Counted from the stretch's first letter, positions 12,768-24,430 are shown. The stretch is 64,000 nt of DNA from Anaeramoeba flamelloides (GCA_027625915.1 JANTQA010000012.1:13540501-13604500); one strand, 5' to 3'. Numbers and translations: made by a program. The notes: a model not told the origin generated them from the letters alone.

Positions 12768-12994
12768 CTAAACCAAATTTCAAAATTAGGGGCAAACTTT
12801 TTTATTATTATTTTTTTTCTTTTTTCATTTGTCTTTCAAAAAATAAAATGATTATAATATATTTGTATAATTAATATATATTAGTTATTACCTGATGTCA
12901 CTTTAGTAAAATAGATTATTATTAAAAAAAAAAAACAATTGAACAAATTTTTTTCAGATGAAAAATCTGCCCCTATTTTTAAAATTTGGCTTAG
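12768..12994. repeat. MITE-like element family D
   Basis: About 227 bases with terminal inverted repeats of about 29 bases: left CTAAACCAAATTTCAAAAT then TAGGGGCAAA, right TCTGCCCCTA then TTTTTAAAATTTGGCTTAG. Single copy in the window. No coding capacity. Confidence 0.7.
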
Positions 12995-13011
12995 TAAAGT
13001 TTTAAATTATA

Positions 13012-13550
13012 TAAACCCCAATTCAAAATTTTTAACACACCAAAATCTGATTTGTGAAAAAAAAAAAACTTATTTAATAAATTAAAGAAGATTTACCAAA
13101 TTAGAACCATTCACTAATTGAAATGTTAACACCTTTTTATAAATTACAATACTCACGAAACAATAAATAAATAATTATCAATACAAATAATTCAAGGATA
13201 TGTTAAAAAAAATTTGGGTGGAGCAAAACAAAAAAATAGTTAGTAAATTTGTTGAAATTCTATTAGGAATATTGATAGATCAAAGGTTTAGATACTACCA
13301 ACTAATTTTAATAGAGTTCTTCTATTTGGAACAACTCAACTTTAACATAATATAAACCTTGTAGAAAAAAATTGATCGAAAGAAGCAAATTACGTAATTC
13401 AAACAATGATAGGAAAACAAAAACTAAAAGATGAAAAAATGATTTTCATATTTTACAAAAATAAAAATTATCCCCAATTTCAATGAAATTTTATTATTTT
13501 GATTGTTTGAAACGTTTTAGCTGTGTGGAAAATTTTGAAATTTAGTTTAT
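13012..13550 (+). repeat. MITE-like element family C, copy 1
   Basis: Starts AACCCCAATTCAAAATTTT and ends with the mirror GTGGAAAATTTTGAAATTT. It shares an inner block (TAGTAAATTTGTTGAAATTC, then TTGATMGATCAAA, then TACCAACTAATT) with copies at 13881, 18556 (reverse), 30442, 53314 and 59923 (partial, reverse). Nearest to the copy at 30442. Confidence 0.7.
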
Positions 13551-13685
13551 AAATATATATGAAAGTTTATATCTAGACTATGTTTTTTTTTTTTTTGAAA
13601 CTCAGAACAAATTATATTTGAATTGGATAGTATATATGTTACATTTGCAATTTTATGAATCCAGAATAGAAAATTCTTATTTGGG

Positions 13686-13718
<33 letters not shown>

Positions 13719-13880
13719 AATCAAGAAATTTTGAAATATTAACTTAGGTTATATTTTAAAAATTGTGATAGCGTGTAAGAAGAAATTGAACAAAAAAATA
13801 ATTCTTTATATAAGAATAAATAATTATCAAATTTTATTTGTAGTCCATTATGAAATTAAACTAAACAAATAAAAACATGA

Positions 13881-14717
13881 TAAACCCCATTCCAAAAATT
13901 TGTACACATCCAAAATCAAAAATACTTAAAAAAAAGCTATTTTTTTTTTTTTTTTTTATTATTTAAAGCATGGGTTTTTAATTCCTCTTATTTGCCATTA
14001 GGTTTTTTTTAATTTTTGAAATAAATAGAAAATTTAAAAATTTTTAGGTTTATTTCAAAAGGTAAAAAAACCTAGGAACTTCAAATAATTCCTAAATTAT
14101 GATTTAGGAATTTTGTGAAAGACTCAAAAATAAATGTATTTTCCACTAATGCTTATAAATATGATGAATCTTTTTTTCTAATAATATCAAAAATAGTAAT
14201 AATATCATTTTTTGAAAAACGAGAAATATTAAAAAAACCCAATTTATTGTTTTTTTCCAAATGTAATATAAAACAACATTTAAGTTACCCAGTATTAATG
14301 TTTTAATAAGTAATCATTTTAATCGAAATAAAAGAAAAAAAAAATACTAAACTCAAAATATAAATAGGTGTATCCAAAATAATAAAACGAGCAGAAAAAA
14401 AATGTATTGGTAAATTTGTTGAACTTTCACGAGACAATTGTTGATCGATCAAATAATAAGAAACCATCTACCAATTGCATGCTATTTTTCAATTTAACAA
14501 ACTCAACACTAAGCTTCGATCAACCCTTGAAAAAAAAATTCAAGATCTAACGAAACAGATTCCGAAAATGGAAAAAAAGGAAATGAAAACCAAACAAAAA
14601 AGACAATAAATGAAATTAGTTGTAAAATAAAAATTCTTTTCAAATTGAATATGAAGTGTGGTATTGATATTATTTTCACTGTTTAAACTGTATCCACAAT
14701 TTTGGAATATAGTTTAT
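13881..14717 (+). repeat. MITE family C, copy 2, split by a LINE fragment
   Basis: Starts AAACCCCATTCCAAAAATTT and ends CACAATTTTGGAATATAGTTT. It matches the 530-base copy at 53314 on both sides, but carries about 300 extra bases (about 13985-14275) that the other copies lack. The extra piece includes the 3' coding part of the LINE seen at 45.7-48.6 kb, in minus orientation, so the LINE piece arrived after this MITE did. Confidence 0.65.
13985..14290 (-). mobile_element. LINE 3' fragment nested in MITE
   Basis: The minus strand reads DIIRKKDSSYLYALV and FESFTKFLNHNLGII, matching DIINKKNSSYILSLV and CDSLTKFLKKSLEIR in the extreme C-terminal region of the LINE copy around 45.7-45.85 kb. A short palindrome with CCTAGG/AGGTTTTTTTTAATTTT ends lies beside it (about 14000-14070). 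Too short for any activity. Confidence 0.5.
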
Positions 14718-14754
14718 TATAAAAAATCAAAAAAAAAAATAAAATAAAAAACTC

Positions 14755-15420
14755 AATAAAAGTGAGTCACAATTTTTGAAATAAGTATTACTGATTTTTT
14801 ATTACTGAACATTTACTGAAAAAAGGTTTGCAAGAAGATTTTTTTATGAATAAATATATCCATTTTAAAAAGACATTACATATTCTCAATTTTTTTTTTT
14901 TTACTTAATTTATATTATCCAAGATCTTTTTTTTTTTTTTTTGTAGCTTACTTTCTAAAAACAAAGAACAATAAAGAAAAAAAAAAAAAAAGAAATAAAA
15001 AATTTATTCAATTAGATAAAATAAATTTGATCTGTCAATTTGAAAATATTTTTTTGATATGAATATATGATACAACCTAACAAAACCTCTTCAATAATAT
15101 TATGGAGTGAGTCAACATTTTTTAAAAAGATTAACCTAAATTTATTATCTTTTGGTTAATAAAATTACCCCAAATAAAGAATATTTTGAAAGAATTTGTT
15201 ATAAAAATGAATTTCAAACTCATAATTGAAAACACAATTTTTAAAATTGAAAGGTTATATATTTAAATTTATTCTTTAAAAAATGAAACTCAAGTAAACT
15301 AATTTTATTTACCCCAAGATGATTACATGAATTCTTTTTGACCCTTTTTTTTTTTATTTTTAGACTTTTTTTTTAATATCAATACACAAATAGGATAAAA
15401 AAAATAGTACTATTATTTTT
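14755..15420 (+). repeat. Dispersed A-rich repeat, copy 2
   Basis: Best match to 4195-4760 in the same orientation, sharing the GAGTCACAATTTTTGAAAT start, TTTTTTATTACTGAACA, CATTTTAAAAAGACATTACA and the TTTGAAAATATTTTTTTGATA block near 15040. Class unknown. Confidence 0.5.
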
Positions 15421-16184
15421 TTTTTTTCAAATATAAGTAATGTAATTAATAAATTTAAACTCTTAATTCTTTAATCATTTCATAAATTTTTATCTTGTCA
15501 GTATTTTTATTAAATACAAACAAAATTTTTAAATCAAATCTTCAAAAATATAAATTTTTAATGTAAAATTTCAAAAAAAAACAATCAATAGTAGATCTAC
15601 TTATTTTTAATTCAAAAAAATATCAAATAGTGATAAAAATAAGAAAAAATATGAAAATTTTTACAATAATTCATATTTCATATCTAAAAAGTACCCAAAA
15701 TATCAATTAATTTACCTTCAAAATTGATCTGACCATAAAAAAATTACAATATTTAATACTAAATTATAATGGTAGCCTGAAACAATGAGAAAAAATCAAG
15801 TATGGGTTTAATTTGAAACACTCTTTTTATACTCTGAATTTAGAGTATTTTTGATCGAGGTATATTATTTCACTAATAACTTTAAAACTTGAAAAAATTC
15901 AAATTTTTACTTTTGAACCACAAAAATGAAAATCTATACATTGTTTTGTCTTTCAAAGAAAAAGTTAAAAAGTTATCATAGAATGATCAACAAAAAAACG
16001 GATATTAAAATCCTCCGTTCAAGATTTCTAGGAGAATTAAGATTTATTTAATAACTACTATAATAAAACACCTTTAATTCTGCTCCACTTTATTTAAATT
16101 GAGTTTTGTTCTGAAAATATCAAGTCACACAAATAAATTATTTCCATTAGATTCATTTTTTAATTTTTTTTTACATTTGAGAGA

Positions 16185-17273
16185 ATGGTTGAAAAATACT
16201 TAAAAAACTTACCCTCTCAAAATCTTTTAAGCTCTGAAAAAATTATTAATCAAAACAGAGAGTTTATTATTTATGTTGAACTTCAAAATACCAATAAATA
16301 TTCCAAAATAAACAAACTGGATCACGAAAATTTTTTAATACAAAAGCTTCATAAATTAGCTCTTTCTACATCCAAAAAGAAAAGAAAATTTCAATTTTAT
16401 TCAAACACCAACCAAATTGATGGTTTTGAAACAAAAAAAGAAAAAGAAAAAGAAAAAGAAAAAGGAAAGGAAAAAGAAAAAGATGGGAAAAAAGAAAAAG
16501 ATACTCAAAAACAAATTGAAAAAGAAAAAGAGAAAGAAAAAGAGAAAGAAAAAGAGAAAGAAAAAGAGAAAAAGAAAGAGAAAGAGAAATTAAAAAAAGA
16601 AAAAGAAATAGAAAAAACAAAGAAAAACGAAAAGAAAAACGAAAAGGAAAAAGAAAAAATGAAAGAAAAGCAAAAAAAAAGGGTACAACCCCAAGAAAAA
16701 ACAACGGAAACAAAAATTGAAAAGGTTTATGGAAAAAGAAAAAATGATCAAAATCAGAAAAAGACAAAAACTAATAAGCAAAAACAAAAAGAAACAGTTT
16801 ATAAAAAAAGAAAAAAAGAAAAAGAAAAAGAAAAATCAAAAGAAGAAGATAAAGATCAAAGCAAAGAAAAAGAGAAGGAAAAACAAACAAAAAAACAAAC
16901 AAACAAAAATTATACATTCCAATTATTTGATTCATTTGGATTTTCAAATTTTGAAGTACAAAGGCCAAAGATCCCACGATTGTTAAGAAGTTCTTCAGAG
17001 AGAAGTGCAAATAGTGATTTTTTCAAAAGCAGTAAAAAAAAGCAATTACAAAAAACTTATGGTGATCATAAGAAAAAACATCAACGTAAAATTCAAAAAA
17101 AAACAAAAAAAAAGAAAAAAAAAAGCAAATTCCCAACAGCCTCACAACTACGGAGAAAAAAAAATGTTGAACTCAAGAAAATATTATCAGACTTTGGTTT
17201 AAGGGTGAGTGGGAGAAAAGAAGAATTAGTCCAGCGGATACTATGCAATTCTGATCTCATACTTTTTGAATAA
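16185..17273 (+). CDS. Lys/Glu-rich protein with C-terminal SAP domain
   Basis: 362 residues from an ATG at 16185 in a clean leader. Residues 1-85 are of mixed composition. From about 86 to 245 the chain is almost pure Lys/Glu with some Gln, Asp and Arg, probably a single alpha helix or disordered. A second mixed block (about 245-300, including FDSFGFSNFE and IPRLLRSSSERS) precedes a basic stretch. Residues about 319-353 fit a SAP domain: TASQLRRKKNVELKKIL, then DFGLRVSGRKEELVQRIL, with the conserved Leu, Gly-Leu and Gly-x-Lys-x-x-Leu-Val-x-Arg-Ile pattern. SAP domains bind AT-rich or scaffold-attachment DNA, so a nuclear DNA- or RNA-linked protein is likely; the many KKxKKK runs would serve as nuclear signals. 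Nothing else in the sequence shows its role. Frames read in the other directions across the KE tract are shadows. Confidence 0.85.
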   Translation: MVEKYLKNLPSQNLLSSEKIINQNREFIIYVELQNTNKYSKINKLDHENFLIQKLHKLALSTSKKKRKFQFYSNTNQIDGFETKKEKEKEKEKGKEKEKDGKKEKDTQKQIEKEKEKEKEKEKEKEKEKKKEKEKLKKEKEIEKTKKNEKKNEKEKEKMKEKQKKRVQPQEKTTETKIEKVYGKRKNDQNQKKTKTNKQKQKETVYKKRKKEKEKEKSKEEDKDQSKEKEKEKQTKKQTNKNYTFQLFDSFGFSNFEVQRPKIPRLLRSSSERSANSDFFKSSKKKQLQKTYGDHKKKHQRKIQKKTKKKKKKSKFPTASQLRRKKNVELKKILSDFGLRVSGRKEELVQRILCNSDLILFE

Positions 17274-17784
17274 AATATTTTCAACAATTAGCCATTTTAA
17301 AAGAGTTGAAACTTTTCGTTTTTTTGGGAAACTGTTTTTTGGAAAACCATCTTTATTTAGTGATCAATTATTAAATTAAATTTCCATTGTTCAAGAAAAC
17401 TATTGACATACCACGAAAGACTATTTTCAGTACAAAATTAAAATACTTTTTTGCCCATTGTTGAAAACTACTTGATATTAGGAATGAGTAATTAATACAA
17501 AGAGTCAACAAAGCTTATTTATGGATAATACATAATATTACAATTTTGTTAAAGGAAAATTTTTATTTCAAATTCCCAAAATATTTCGCTGGTTAGTCCT
17601 TGAAAAAGTCTACCCTTTCATACAATCAATTGGAAATGAAAATTGCATCTTTAAAATGGAAATTACATCTTAATATGGATTTTCCTTTTTGAACTTTTAT
17701 CAAAATTTAAACCTTTTTTAATTGAATTTGTCAGGAATACAGAATATTACAATTTTGTTAAAGGTTACCAAATAAACTCTGTTT

Positions 17785-18461
17785 CAGTCAAAGTGGACCA
17801 ACGTTTTTTTCAAATATCAATTATTTTATATAATTGACCTTTGAATAACAAATAAGAAATAAACAGAATAATATACACCAAAGAATTGTTGATGTATGTC
17901 TGAAAGAAAACTAATTAATCAATAAATTTTCTTAAAAATTGAAAAACTCAAATTCTGAGGGCCCTATTGAGAAAAACAACAATGTTCGTTTTGAACTTCT
18001 ACTGGTATTTGAATAATAAATAGGAAACATTTTTCACTTCATTTTCCATACTTTTCTTTTAGAAATCAAGTCCCCAAACGAAGTGTGTTGGGATTTGTGT
18101 TCTCTATTTGAAAAAGTAAATGAAAACGAAGTGAAAATTTTTCACATTTATTAAACAAATATCAAGATCAAAGATCGAATAGAATTCCAATAGAAATCAA
18201 TATGATTTTGAAACATTCATTTCCACAGTTTCAATAACCTTAGAATAACACATTTTTACCAAGTGACTATTGATCTTGCAATGAAAAAAATTTTTACAAC
18301 TGAATTAGGTTTTAAAAAAAAACAAAAAATAAAAATGTGTAAAAATGTGAAAAAATGATTTCAATTTTGGAAATTTCCAAAATATAATTTTTTCTTCTAA
18401 TATCTTTGCAAACCCTTTAAACACATGTATTTCACCCATTACAACTGGGACCCTTTGACTG
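17785..18461 (+). repeat. MITE family A (CAGTCAAAG ends), copy 1
   Basis: Terminal inverted repeats: left CAGTCAAAGTGGACCAACG, right ACTGGGACCCTTTGACTG. An inverted copy lies at 31211-31883 and a copy without its left end at about 54000-54446. Shared inner blocks include AATTTCTTAAAAATTGAAAAA and the AATGATTTCAATTTTGG segment near 18355. A family B palindrome sits inside at about 18000-18163. The CAGT-type end recalls Tc1/mariner derivatives. Confidence 0.75.
18000..18163. repeat. Palindromic MITE family B, copy 2 (nested)
   Basis: Lies within the family A copy at 17785-18461. Contains TTTTTCACTTCATTTTCC on the left and GAAAACGAAGTGAAAATTT on the right. The family A copy at 54 kb lacks it, so it is a separate insertion carried by an ancestor of the 18 kb and 31 kb copies. 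Confidence 0.65.
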
Positions 18462-18555
18462 AAAAATAGTTTAGTTCTAAAAGTTTTTTGGTTGGTTTGT
18501 CTCAATTCAAAATATAAAGTGATAAAAATCCCAAAATAATTTTTTAATTTCTAAT

Positions 18556-19097
18556 CTAAACGAAATTCCAAAAATTTGGACACAGTTTAAACAGTTGAAA
18601 GAATAACAATACTACAATTTGTTTTCAATTTGGAAATATTTTTGATTTTACAAACTATCTCATTTTTTTTTCTTTTTTTTTTTTTGTTTTCATTTCCTTT
18701 TTTCTCGTTATGTAATTTGTTTCGTTCGATCTGGAATTTTTTTCGATGGTTTAATAGAAGACTAAAGTTGGGTTTTTTTCAATTGGAAATTTCAGATACA
18801 ATTAGTTGATGGTTATCTAAAAAGTTGATCGATCAATAATTGTTGATGAAATTTCAACAAATTTTCCAATACATTTTTTGTTAAGCCCTTTTCATTATTT
18901 GGGACACCAATTTTTGTTTTTTTGGTTTGATATTTTTTTCTTTTATTTGAATGAAAATGATTACTTGTAAAAACATTAATACTGGATAAATTAAATGGGG
19001 TTTAATATTATGTTTGAAAAAATGCAATAAATTTTGATTTATTTTGCCTATTTTTGATTTTGGGGGTATGTTTCCAAATTTTTGGGACGGGTGTTTA
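18556..19097 (-). repeat. MITE-like element family C, copy 3 (reverse)
   Basis: Reverse orientation relative to the 13.9 and 53.3 kb copies: starts GAAATTCCAAAAATTTGGAC and ends TTCCAAATTTTTGGGACGG; contains AAAAGTTGATCGATCAATAA and the AATTTTCCAATACATTTTTTG block in mirror order. Confidence 0.7.
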
Positions 19098-19179
19098 TAA
19101 TAATTTCAATTTTCTCCAATAAAAATTCACATCTTTTATTATTACTAATAAGCTGTTTATTAGGGGTTTCCCAGCCTTT

Positions 19180-19345
19180 GGACCCCGGTGAAGTGTTGTA
19201 AAGTGTCTTCAAGTACAATAGAGTACCTAGATTGTCACCATTTCAAAGGAATGGAATAAAATCAAAGATTTTACTCTATTCTTTAAAATTATGGAAAAAT
19301 GCCTTTAGGTTTTTTTTAATTTAAGAAATAAAAAGACAATTTATT
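19180..19345. repeat. Palindromic repeat family K, copy 1
   Basis: Contains GAGTACCTAG followed by a hairpin around GGAATGGAATAAAATC and GATTTTACTCTATTCTTT, then the AGGTTTTTTTTAATTTAAG and AAATAAAAAGA tail. Related copies lie at about 23560-23935, 39967-40150, 40225-40345 and 44915-45135. The edges often carry CTTCAAGT / GTCAAGTG strings. Confidence 0.55.
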
Positions 19346-19439
19346 TTTTTTTCCTTTATTCCCCTGGCCGGATCTTCTTTATATAGGGAAGAAGAGTTAC
19401 AAAGGAAGAGTTCAAGTGGTTACTTTTTAATACTGTGAC

Positions 19440-20060
19440 ATTGAAACACGAAAGTATGAGTAACTTGAAAATAAAAACTAAAAATTAAAACGCTACAAAT
19501 GACCAAATGCTTAAAGTAAATTAAAAATCAAAAGAAAAAAAAAAGAAATTACAACAATAAAATAACGAGATATTCAAGTGAACATTTATTAACATTTATC
19601 AAATTAAATTAATTCAACCAAAAGTATTATAGCTGTAATTTTTGGATGTCCTTAATTAAAGATGGAATTGGTTTGTATTTTTATTTTTTTTTAACAATTA
19701 CTTCTTAGAAATCCTTTATAAATTTATTTTTTTTTCTTTTTGATTTTTAATTTTTTCATTTCATTTTTTTGCTTTTACCTTTTAAAACATAAAAAAAAAT
19801 TGGTATGTCTTTTCATTAATTAATAACTGTGAAATTTATGATTTTAAAGTTAAATTTCTTAAATGGAATTTAATTTGAAGTGCAATTAGAATGTAATTTA
19901 CACTCCAATAATTAATGAATAAATAAAAATAAGTTTTCTTTTTTGAAAAACTATCTTTTAACTTTTTGAAATTTTTTTTTTGGAAACCTTTCCAGAACCA
20001 ACTTTCTAAATATTTAATTTAGGAATAATTTTGATATTTGTCTTTTATTAGCAATTCAGT
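19440..20060 (+). repeat. Dispersed repeat family M, copy 1
   Basis: Shares ordered blocks with 29100-29560: GTCCTTAATTAAAGATRKAATTG, a T-rich centre, AATTGGTATGTCTTTTC / AATTGTGTGTGTCTTTTC, TATGATTTTAAAsTTRAATT and a TGTAATTTwCACT block. No frame or terminal repeats seen. Confidence 0.45.
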
Positions 20061-20459
20061 CATTCCAAATTCTTTGATAATTTTATATATTATTTTTAAT
20101 TTTTTTATAATTTCTGATATTTGCCCTGGTTTAAAAAGATGTAAAGTTAAGAGAAAAGTTTTTCCCATTTAAAATTCAAAGTAATCAAATCTTGACACAC
20201 CTATTGAATTAAGAAAAATTAAAAAAAATATTTACTTTGTGGATTTATAGATAAAGTTTGATTGGGTGTGTGAAAATTTGAAAAAATCTATGATCATTTA
20301 AACAGTTATAGGGTAATCAAAACAAGGTGAAATAACCTTGGAAATTAAATTACTGTTCTTAAAGTAAAACTATTTAGAGTTGCTAAATCCATGTTTCAAA
20401 TAAAAATCAGAGCTACTTCATTTTTTATGAAGGCTAACAGATTAAATGATTAAATAAAC

Positions 20460-21250
20460 AATTAACAAACCTTAAATTGGTTTCTGAAAGTTGGTCTATG
20501 AACAAAGAAACCCTAAAAATTAAAGATCAAATGTTAAAACGTATCTCCAAAAATAGATATAATTGTCAGGTAAAATTGTTAGAAAAAATACTTAAAAAAA
20601 AATCTCTGAAACAAATTCAGTTCCTAATTAAAAATATTCTAAAAAGAACCATAGATTTTACCTTCAAAATTAATTTAACTCTTAAAAGTTCTGGAAAAAA
20701 AGTGAAACCTAGGAAAAAAAGTGAAATATGGTTTTTAATTGGGAACATTATTGAAAAACTGAAAATTCAAAGCAAGATCAATTAAAAAAAGAATAAATAA
20801 AGACAAAATGAAGTATTCAACACAACAACAGTTTTTTTAATACTATCTTTTGGTCTGGGCTTTTCTTTGATTGATCTAATTACCTTAAAATTTCGTTCAA
20901 AAAATTGACTATTTTTTCGATCTCCAAAGCCAGACAACAATTTCAGTATGAATGTAGATTTAAATTGTATTTGTTGTGTTGATTGAAAATAATATAATGG
21001 ATTATTATTTGAAATTAATAGGTTTCTTCTTTTAATTGATTTTACTTTGAATTTTCAGTTTTTCAATAATGCTCCCAATTAAAAACAATATCGAACTTTT
21101 TTTCTCGAACTTTTCAGTCTACTATTGGATACTGATTAGGATGTTACATTTGAAACAAAAAGAAAAAAAAAATCTCATGTTTAATTTTGAAACATAGGTT
21201 ATATTCTCTGGAATAGGTTATTTTGGGCCACTCTAGCTCTTTTTTTGAAT
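20460..21250 (+). mobile_element. Decayed LINE-like repeat with inserted inverted segment
   Basis: The frame at 20477-20785 is not a host gene. Its DNA matches 38110-38450 (plus) and 40990-41230 (minus): GGTTTCTkAAAGTT, GAAAyyCTAAAAATKAA and a peptide of the type I-K-D-Q-M-L-K-R-I-S-K-N-R. The 41 kb copy is continuous with a LINE C-terminal segment, so this looks like LINE coding sequence. Positions about 20810-21100 match 56500-56800 in inverse orientation and separate this piece from its continuation at about 21110-21250. Confidence 0.45.
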
Positions 21251-21644
21251 TCACAAGAGTTGAGTTCTTTTTTGATTTTTAAAGATCGTTTTTAGGCAAA
21301 GATTTAAAAAACACATAATTATTTTTATTATAAACGCAGATCAAATCTTGTTGTTGATGCGAGGATATTGAAAAAACAATGTTTATGAATTGCTTATGTT
21401 AATTCCCCCAATAAAAGCTCTGTGTTGAGGATTGAGGTTTGATCATTCTCCTCAATCATCGAAATAAAAAGCTAAAATTTTTTGAACTAGGAAATTTTCA
21501 TCAAAAAGAAAAAAAAAAAGATCGAAAACGAATAAAAACTTGGTATTAAGCTTGATTTTTATTATTATTTTACCACACTATGATCAAAACACTTGTTAAA
21601 AAAAAAAAAAACAAACCATGTTTTGTCTTGGTTTGTATGCTTGG

Positions 21645-21959
21645 CTAAAATAATGATCCTAGTTCTGTGTGGAGATTTTGTCGTTGGAAATTTTGGTATG
21701 TTTTAACAAGATAAGCAAGTGAAACCAAGCTCATAATAAGTGAAATAATTATTGTTGCAGCAGAATTCATTATGAAACCAGCTAAAAAGAAAACACAACC
21801 CGAGAGAAAAATAAACAGAACAAAAAATATCGTCATACGCTTTTGTCTGAATTCTTGGCTTTTGACGATACGAGTCAAAGAGTTTTCGTTTGTATCAAAT
21901 TCATATTCGTCATTAAGATCCTCTAATAATAATGTGTTGTCTTTTATTTGTGATTCCAT
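21645..21959 (-). CDS. Small two-helix membrane protein
   Basis: 104 residues. The N-terminal half is hydrophilic and acidic, with a LLLEDLNDE segment that could act as an acidic dileucine sorting signal. Two hydrophobic helices follow, about residues 43-63 (TIFFVLFIFLSGCVFFLAGF) and 67-88 (AATIIISLIMSLVSLAYLV), joined by a short loop, then a basic tail. Both ends would face the cytosol. The layout resembles TMEM230/DUF872 proteins, which cycle on endosomal and secretory vesicles, but the match is by shape and not by diagnostic residues, so I give no symbol. The ATG has A/T-rich flanks typical of these genes, base composition is clearly less skewed than in the surrounding DNA, and the opposite-strand frame is a shadow. 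Existence as a gene is likely; family is tentative. Confidence 0.65.
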   Translation of the reverse strand: MESQIKDNTLLLEDLNDEYEFDTNENSLTRIVKSQEFRQKRMTIFFVLFIFLSGCVFFLAGFIMNSAATIIISLIMSLVSLAYLVKTYQNFQRQNLHTELGSLF

Positions 21960-24392
21960 TTTGAAAGTTAAAAAAAATGAAAAGCGTTTTTTACATTTTA
22001 TAGATTTAAGATAATTACCACCAAATCATGTTGTAGTTGCTTGTAAAGATTTATAATTCACTTTTCAGGTTTTTTGAGCTTTTTTATTTTGTTTAGTGGT
22101 CTAGGGAATAGTTTTAATTATTAACCCTAAAAACTTGTCAAGTGAATTTAAATAGGAAAAAATTTTCTTTTTTTTATTTAAAAAATATGAAGATTTAAGG
22201 TTATTAGTTCAATAGATCTTTACATTAGACACACACAAAAAAACACTACTTAAGAAATCGAGAGGACAATTCCCAATTTATAACTTCTCAAAACTCTTGG
22301 TTCGAATAAAAAAAAATTTAAAAAATTATTTGAAATTTTTTATAACTTTTCTTATACAAAACTCTAGTTTGTTATCTTAAAATAGGTAAGTTCCAAGAGA
22401 ATTCTTCAGAAACATTAGAATATCCGTACATTCATACCACTTAAACTATTTGCGAGGTTTGTACCATAGGGTAACTTAAATTTCTTTTACACTAAATATT
22501 GAATTGCCAAAAATAAACTATTCCAAAGCATATAACCTATGTTTCAAAATTAAACTCAAGATTTTTTTCTTCTTCTTGTTTCAGGATACCATTCTAATTT
22601 AGTATTAAACATTATAATTAAGCTACCAATTAATTTTGAAGGTAAATTCTATTGAGGGTTTTAGAAAAATATAAATTATGAACTGATATTATATAAAATA
22701 AAAAAGTAATAAAACAGGTAAAAATTAATTCAATTAGACTCAAAAAAAGTATATAACTGAGACAATTATTGATCAAATCAGAATCCCAATTTATAAAAAG
22801 AAGATTAAAAATTGCGAAAAAAAATAGAAAAATTAGGTTTGAAAACATTTTCGTCAAATTAAAATTTTCCAAAAAAAAGATATAAATATTAACTGTGAAA
22901 TCGAAAAAAGAAAACTACCTAATGTAAATCTAAATAATTTTAGATAAAACTTGATTATAAATAGTTCTGGATGGAAAGGTCAAGAATATTTGAAAATTAT
23001 TTTTTATAACAATATAAACAAACGACAAAAGATATTTAAAATGGAAGGGTTCAACTTCAATTTTAAAATTTAGAAATTTCACAAATTATCTAAACAGATA
23101 TTCTTAGTTTATAATAAAAATAAAAACAAAAAAAACATAAATTGATGCAACTTTTAGACAACTAAACTCTAATCTGGAAATAATAGAACATACTGATTAT
23201 TTACTTGTGTAATTTCACATCATAGTGAAAAAAATCGAAAATTTAGATTATAGAATTAATTCAAATTAACAAAAATAATAAGCTTTTGATATCTTTGATA
23301 TTATTCAAAATACAGAGTCATTATTCATCTTTTCATTTGTTAATAATAAAGAAAATTATGATACTTTATTGAAATTTCTAAACAAAAATTTATAAAATAG
23401 GGAAGTGCTATAGATTACTTTGATTTAACCAAGGTTTTTTTTTTTTAATTTTTAATATGAAAAGAAAATTTTGGTAAATTTTTGATTTATTTTCCCAAAA
23501 AAAAAAAACCCAAAGTTATCTTTTCTTGAGTTTTGTGTTTATATGGAAAATCAATAGATTTTACTTGATTCTTTTAAATTTTGGAAAACCTAAAGAAAAC
23601 TGTCTAGAGTGTTTATCTTTTCCAGAATTCATTGGAATGGAGTAAAATCTTTGATCATTGATTTTTCTCTATTCTTTTGAATTCTGGAAATGTTCACCAA
23701 GTTTTTTTTTACTTGAAGAAATAAAAAGAAAATGTCTTATATTAAAAAAAAATATAACAGTATTTTTCGAGAATTCAAAAAAATTGGACAAAATATTTGT
23801 TTTTACTCTTTTCTTTCACATTCTAGAAAAGGTAACTGAAAGTGCCTAGGTTTTCTACAATTTAAAAGAATTGAGCTAAATCAATAGATTTTACTCCATT
23901 CTTTTGAATTATTGAAAACCTAACGGCTGTAAGAGGAAATTAATTACCCCTTCAAAAGAATAATTTAAAAAATCATAATATTTTTTAATATTAAATATAT
24001 TCATTTTAAAAGAAATTACAAAACATCAATTTTCTTAAAGTTAATTTGTTTTTTCGAAGCTTTTTTTTTTCTTAAATCGATTTCTTCAAAGAAAACAAAA
24101 AAAAAGAAAACAGAAGAAACCAAAAAAATGAAAAAATATACAAAAAATATACAAAAAAAAAAAGAAAAAAGCAAAAAATTTCAAAAATAAACATTTTTCA
24201 GAAATTTGTAAAAAAAGAAAAAGAAAAAAAAAAAATGAAAAAAAGAAAAAGTGAAGTAAAACAAAAATTTACAAAAATAGAAAAAAGATTCTGATATAAA
24301 ACTTGTAAAATTTATTTTGTGAACAATATCTATGAAACCCAAAGAATTTTTTTAATTTAATTCAATTAAAATGTGCAAATCTTATTGAAAAA

Positions 24393-24430
<38 letters not shown>

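Larger units (their letters stand above)
12532..16184. other. Repeat-filled intergenic region
   Basis: Between the RGS-DUF547 and SAP genes. No host exon seen. It is largely accounted for by MITE-like copies at 12768-12994, 13012-13550 and 13881-14717, a LINE piece inside the last, and a dispersed A-rich repeat at 14755-15420. An (AT)n run sits near 13687-13715. Confidence 0.6.
17274..21644. other. Repeat-filled intergenic region
   Basis: No host gene seen over about 4.4 kb. Occupied by a family A MITE with a nested family B element (17785-18461), a family C MITE (18556-19097), a palindromic family K copy (19180-19345), a dispersed repeat also found at 29.1-29.5 kb (19440-20060), and a LINE-like decayed repeat (20460-21250). 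Confidence 0.6.

Noticed and set aside
16366-17287. Several frames on both strands over the SAP gene
   Set aside because: Shadows of the KE-rich coding strand; none has a domain or a sensible start.
20477-20785. 102-codon plus frame as a host gene
   Set aside because: Its DNA recurs at 38.1 and 41 kb next to LINE sequence, so it is repeat coding remnant.
22630-22872. 80-codon minus frame with hydrophobic segments
   Set aside because: T-rich DNA gives Phe/Leu/Ile by default, and its start overlaps a dispersed repeat.
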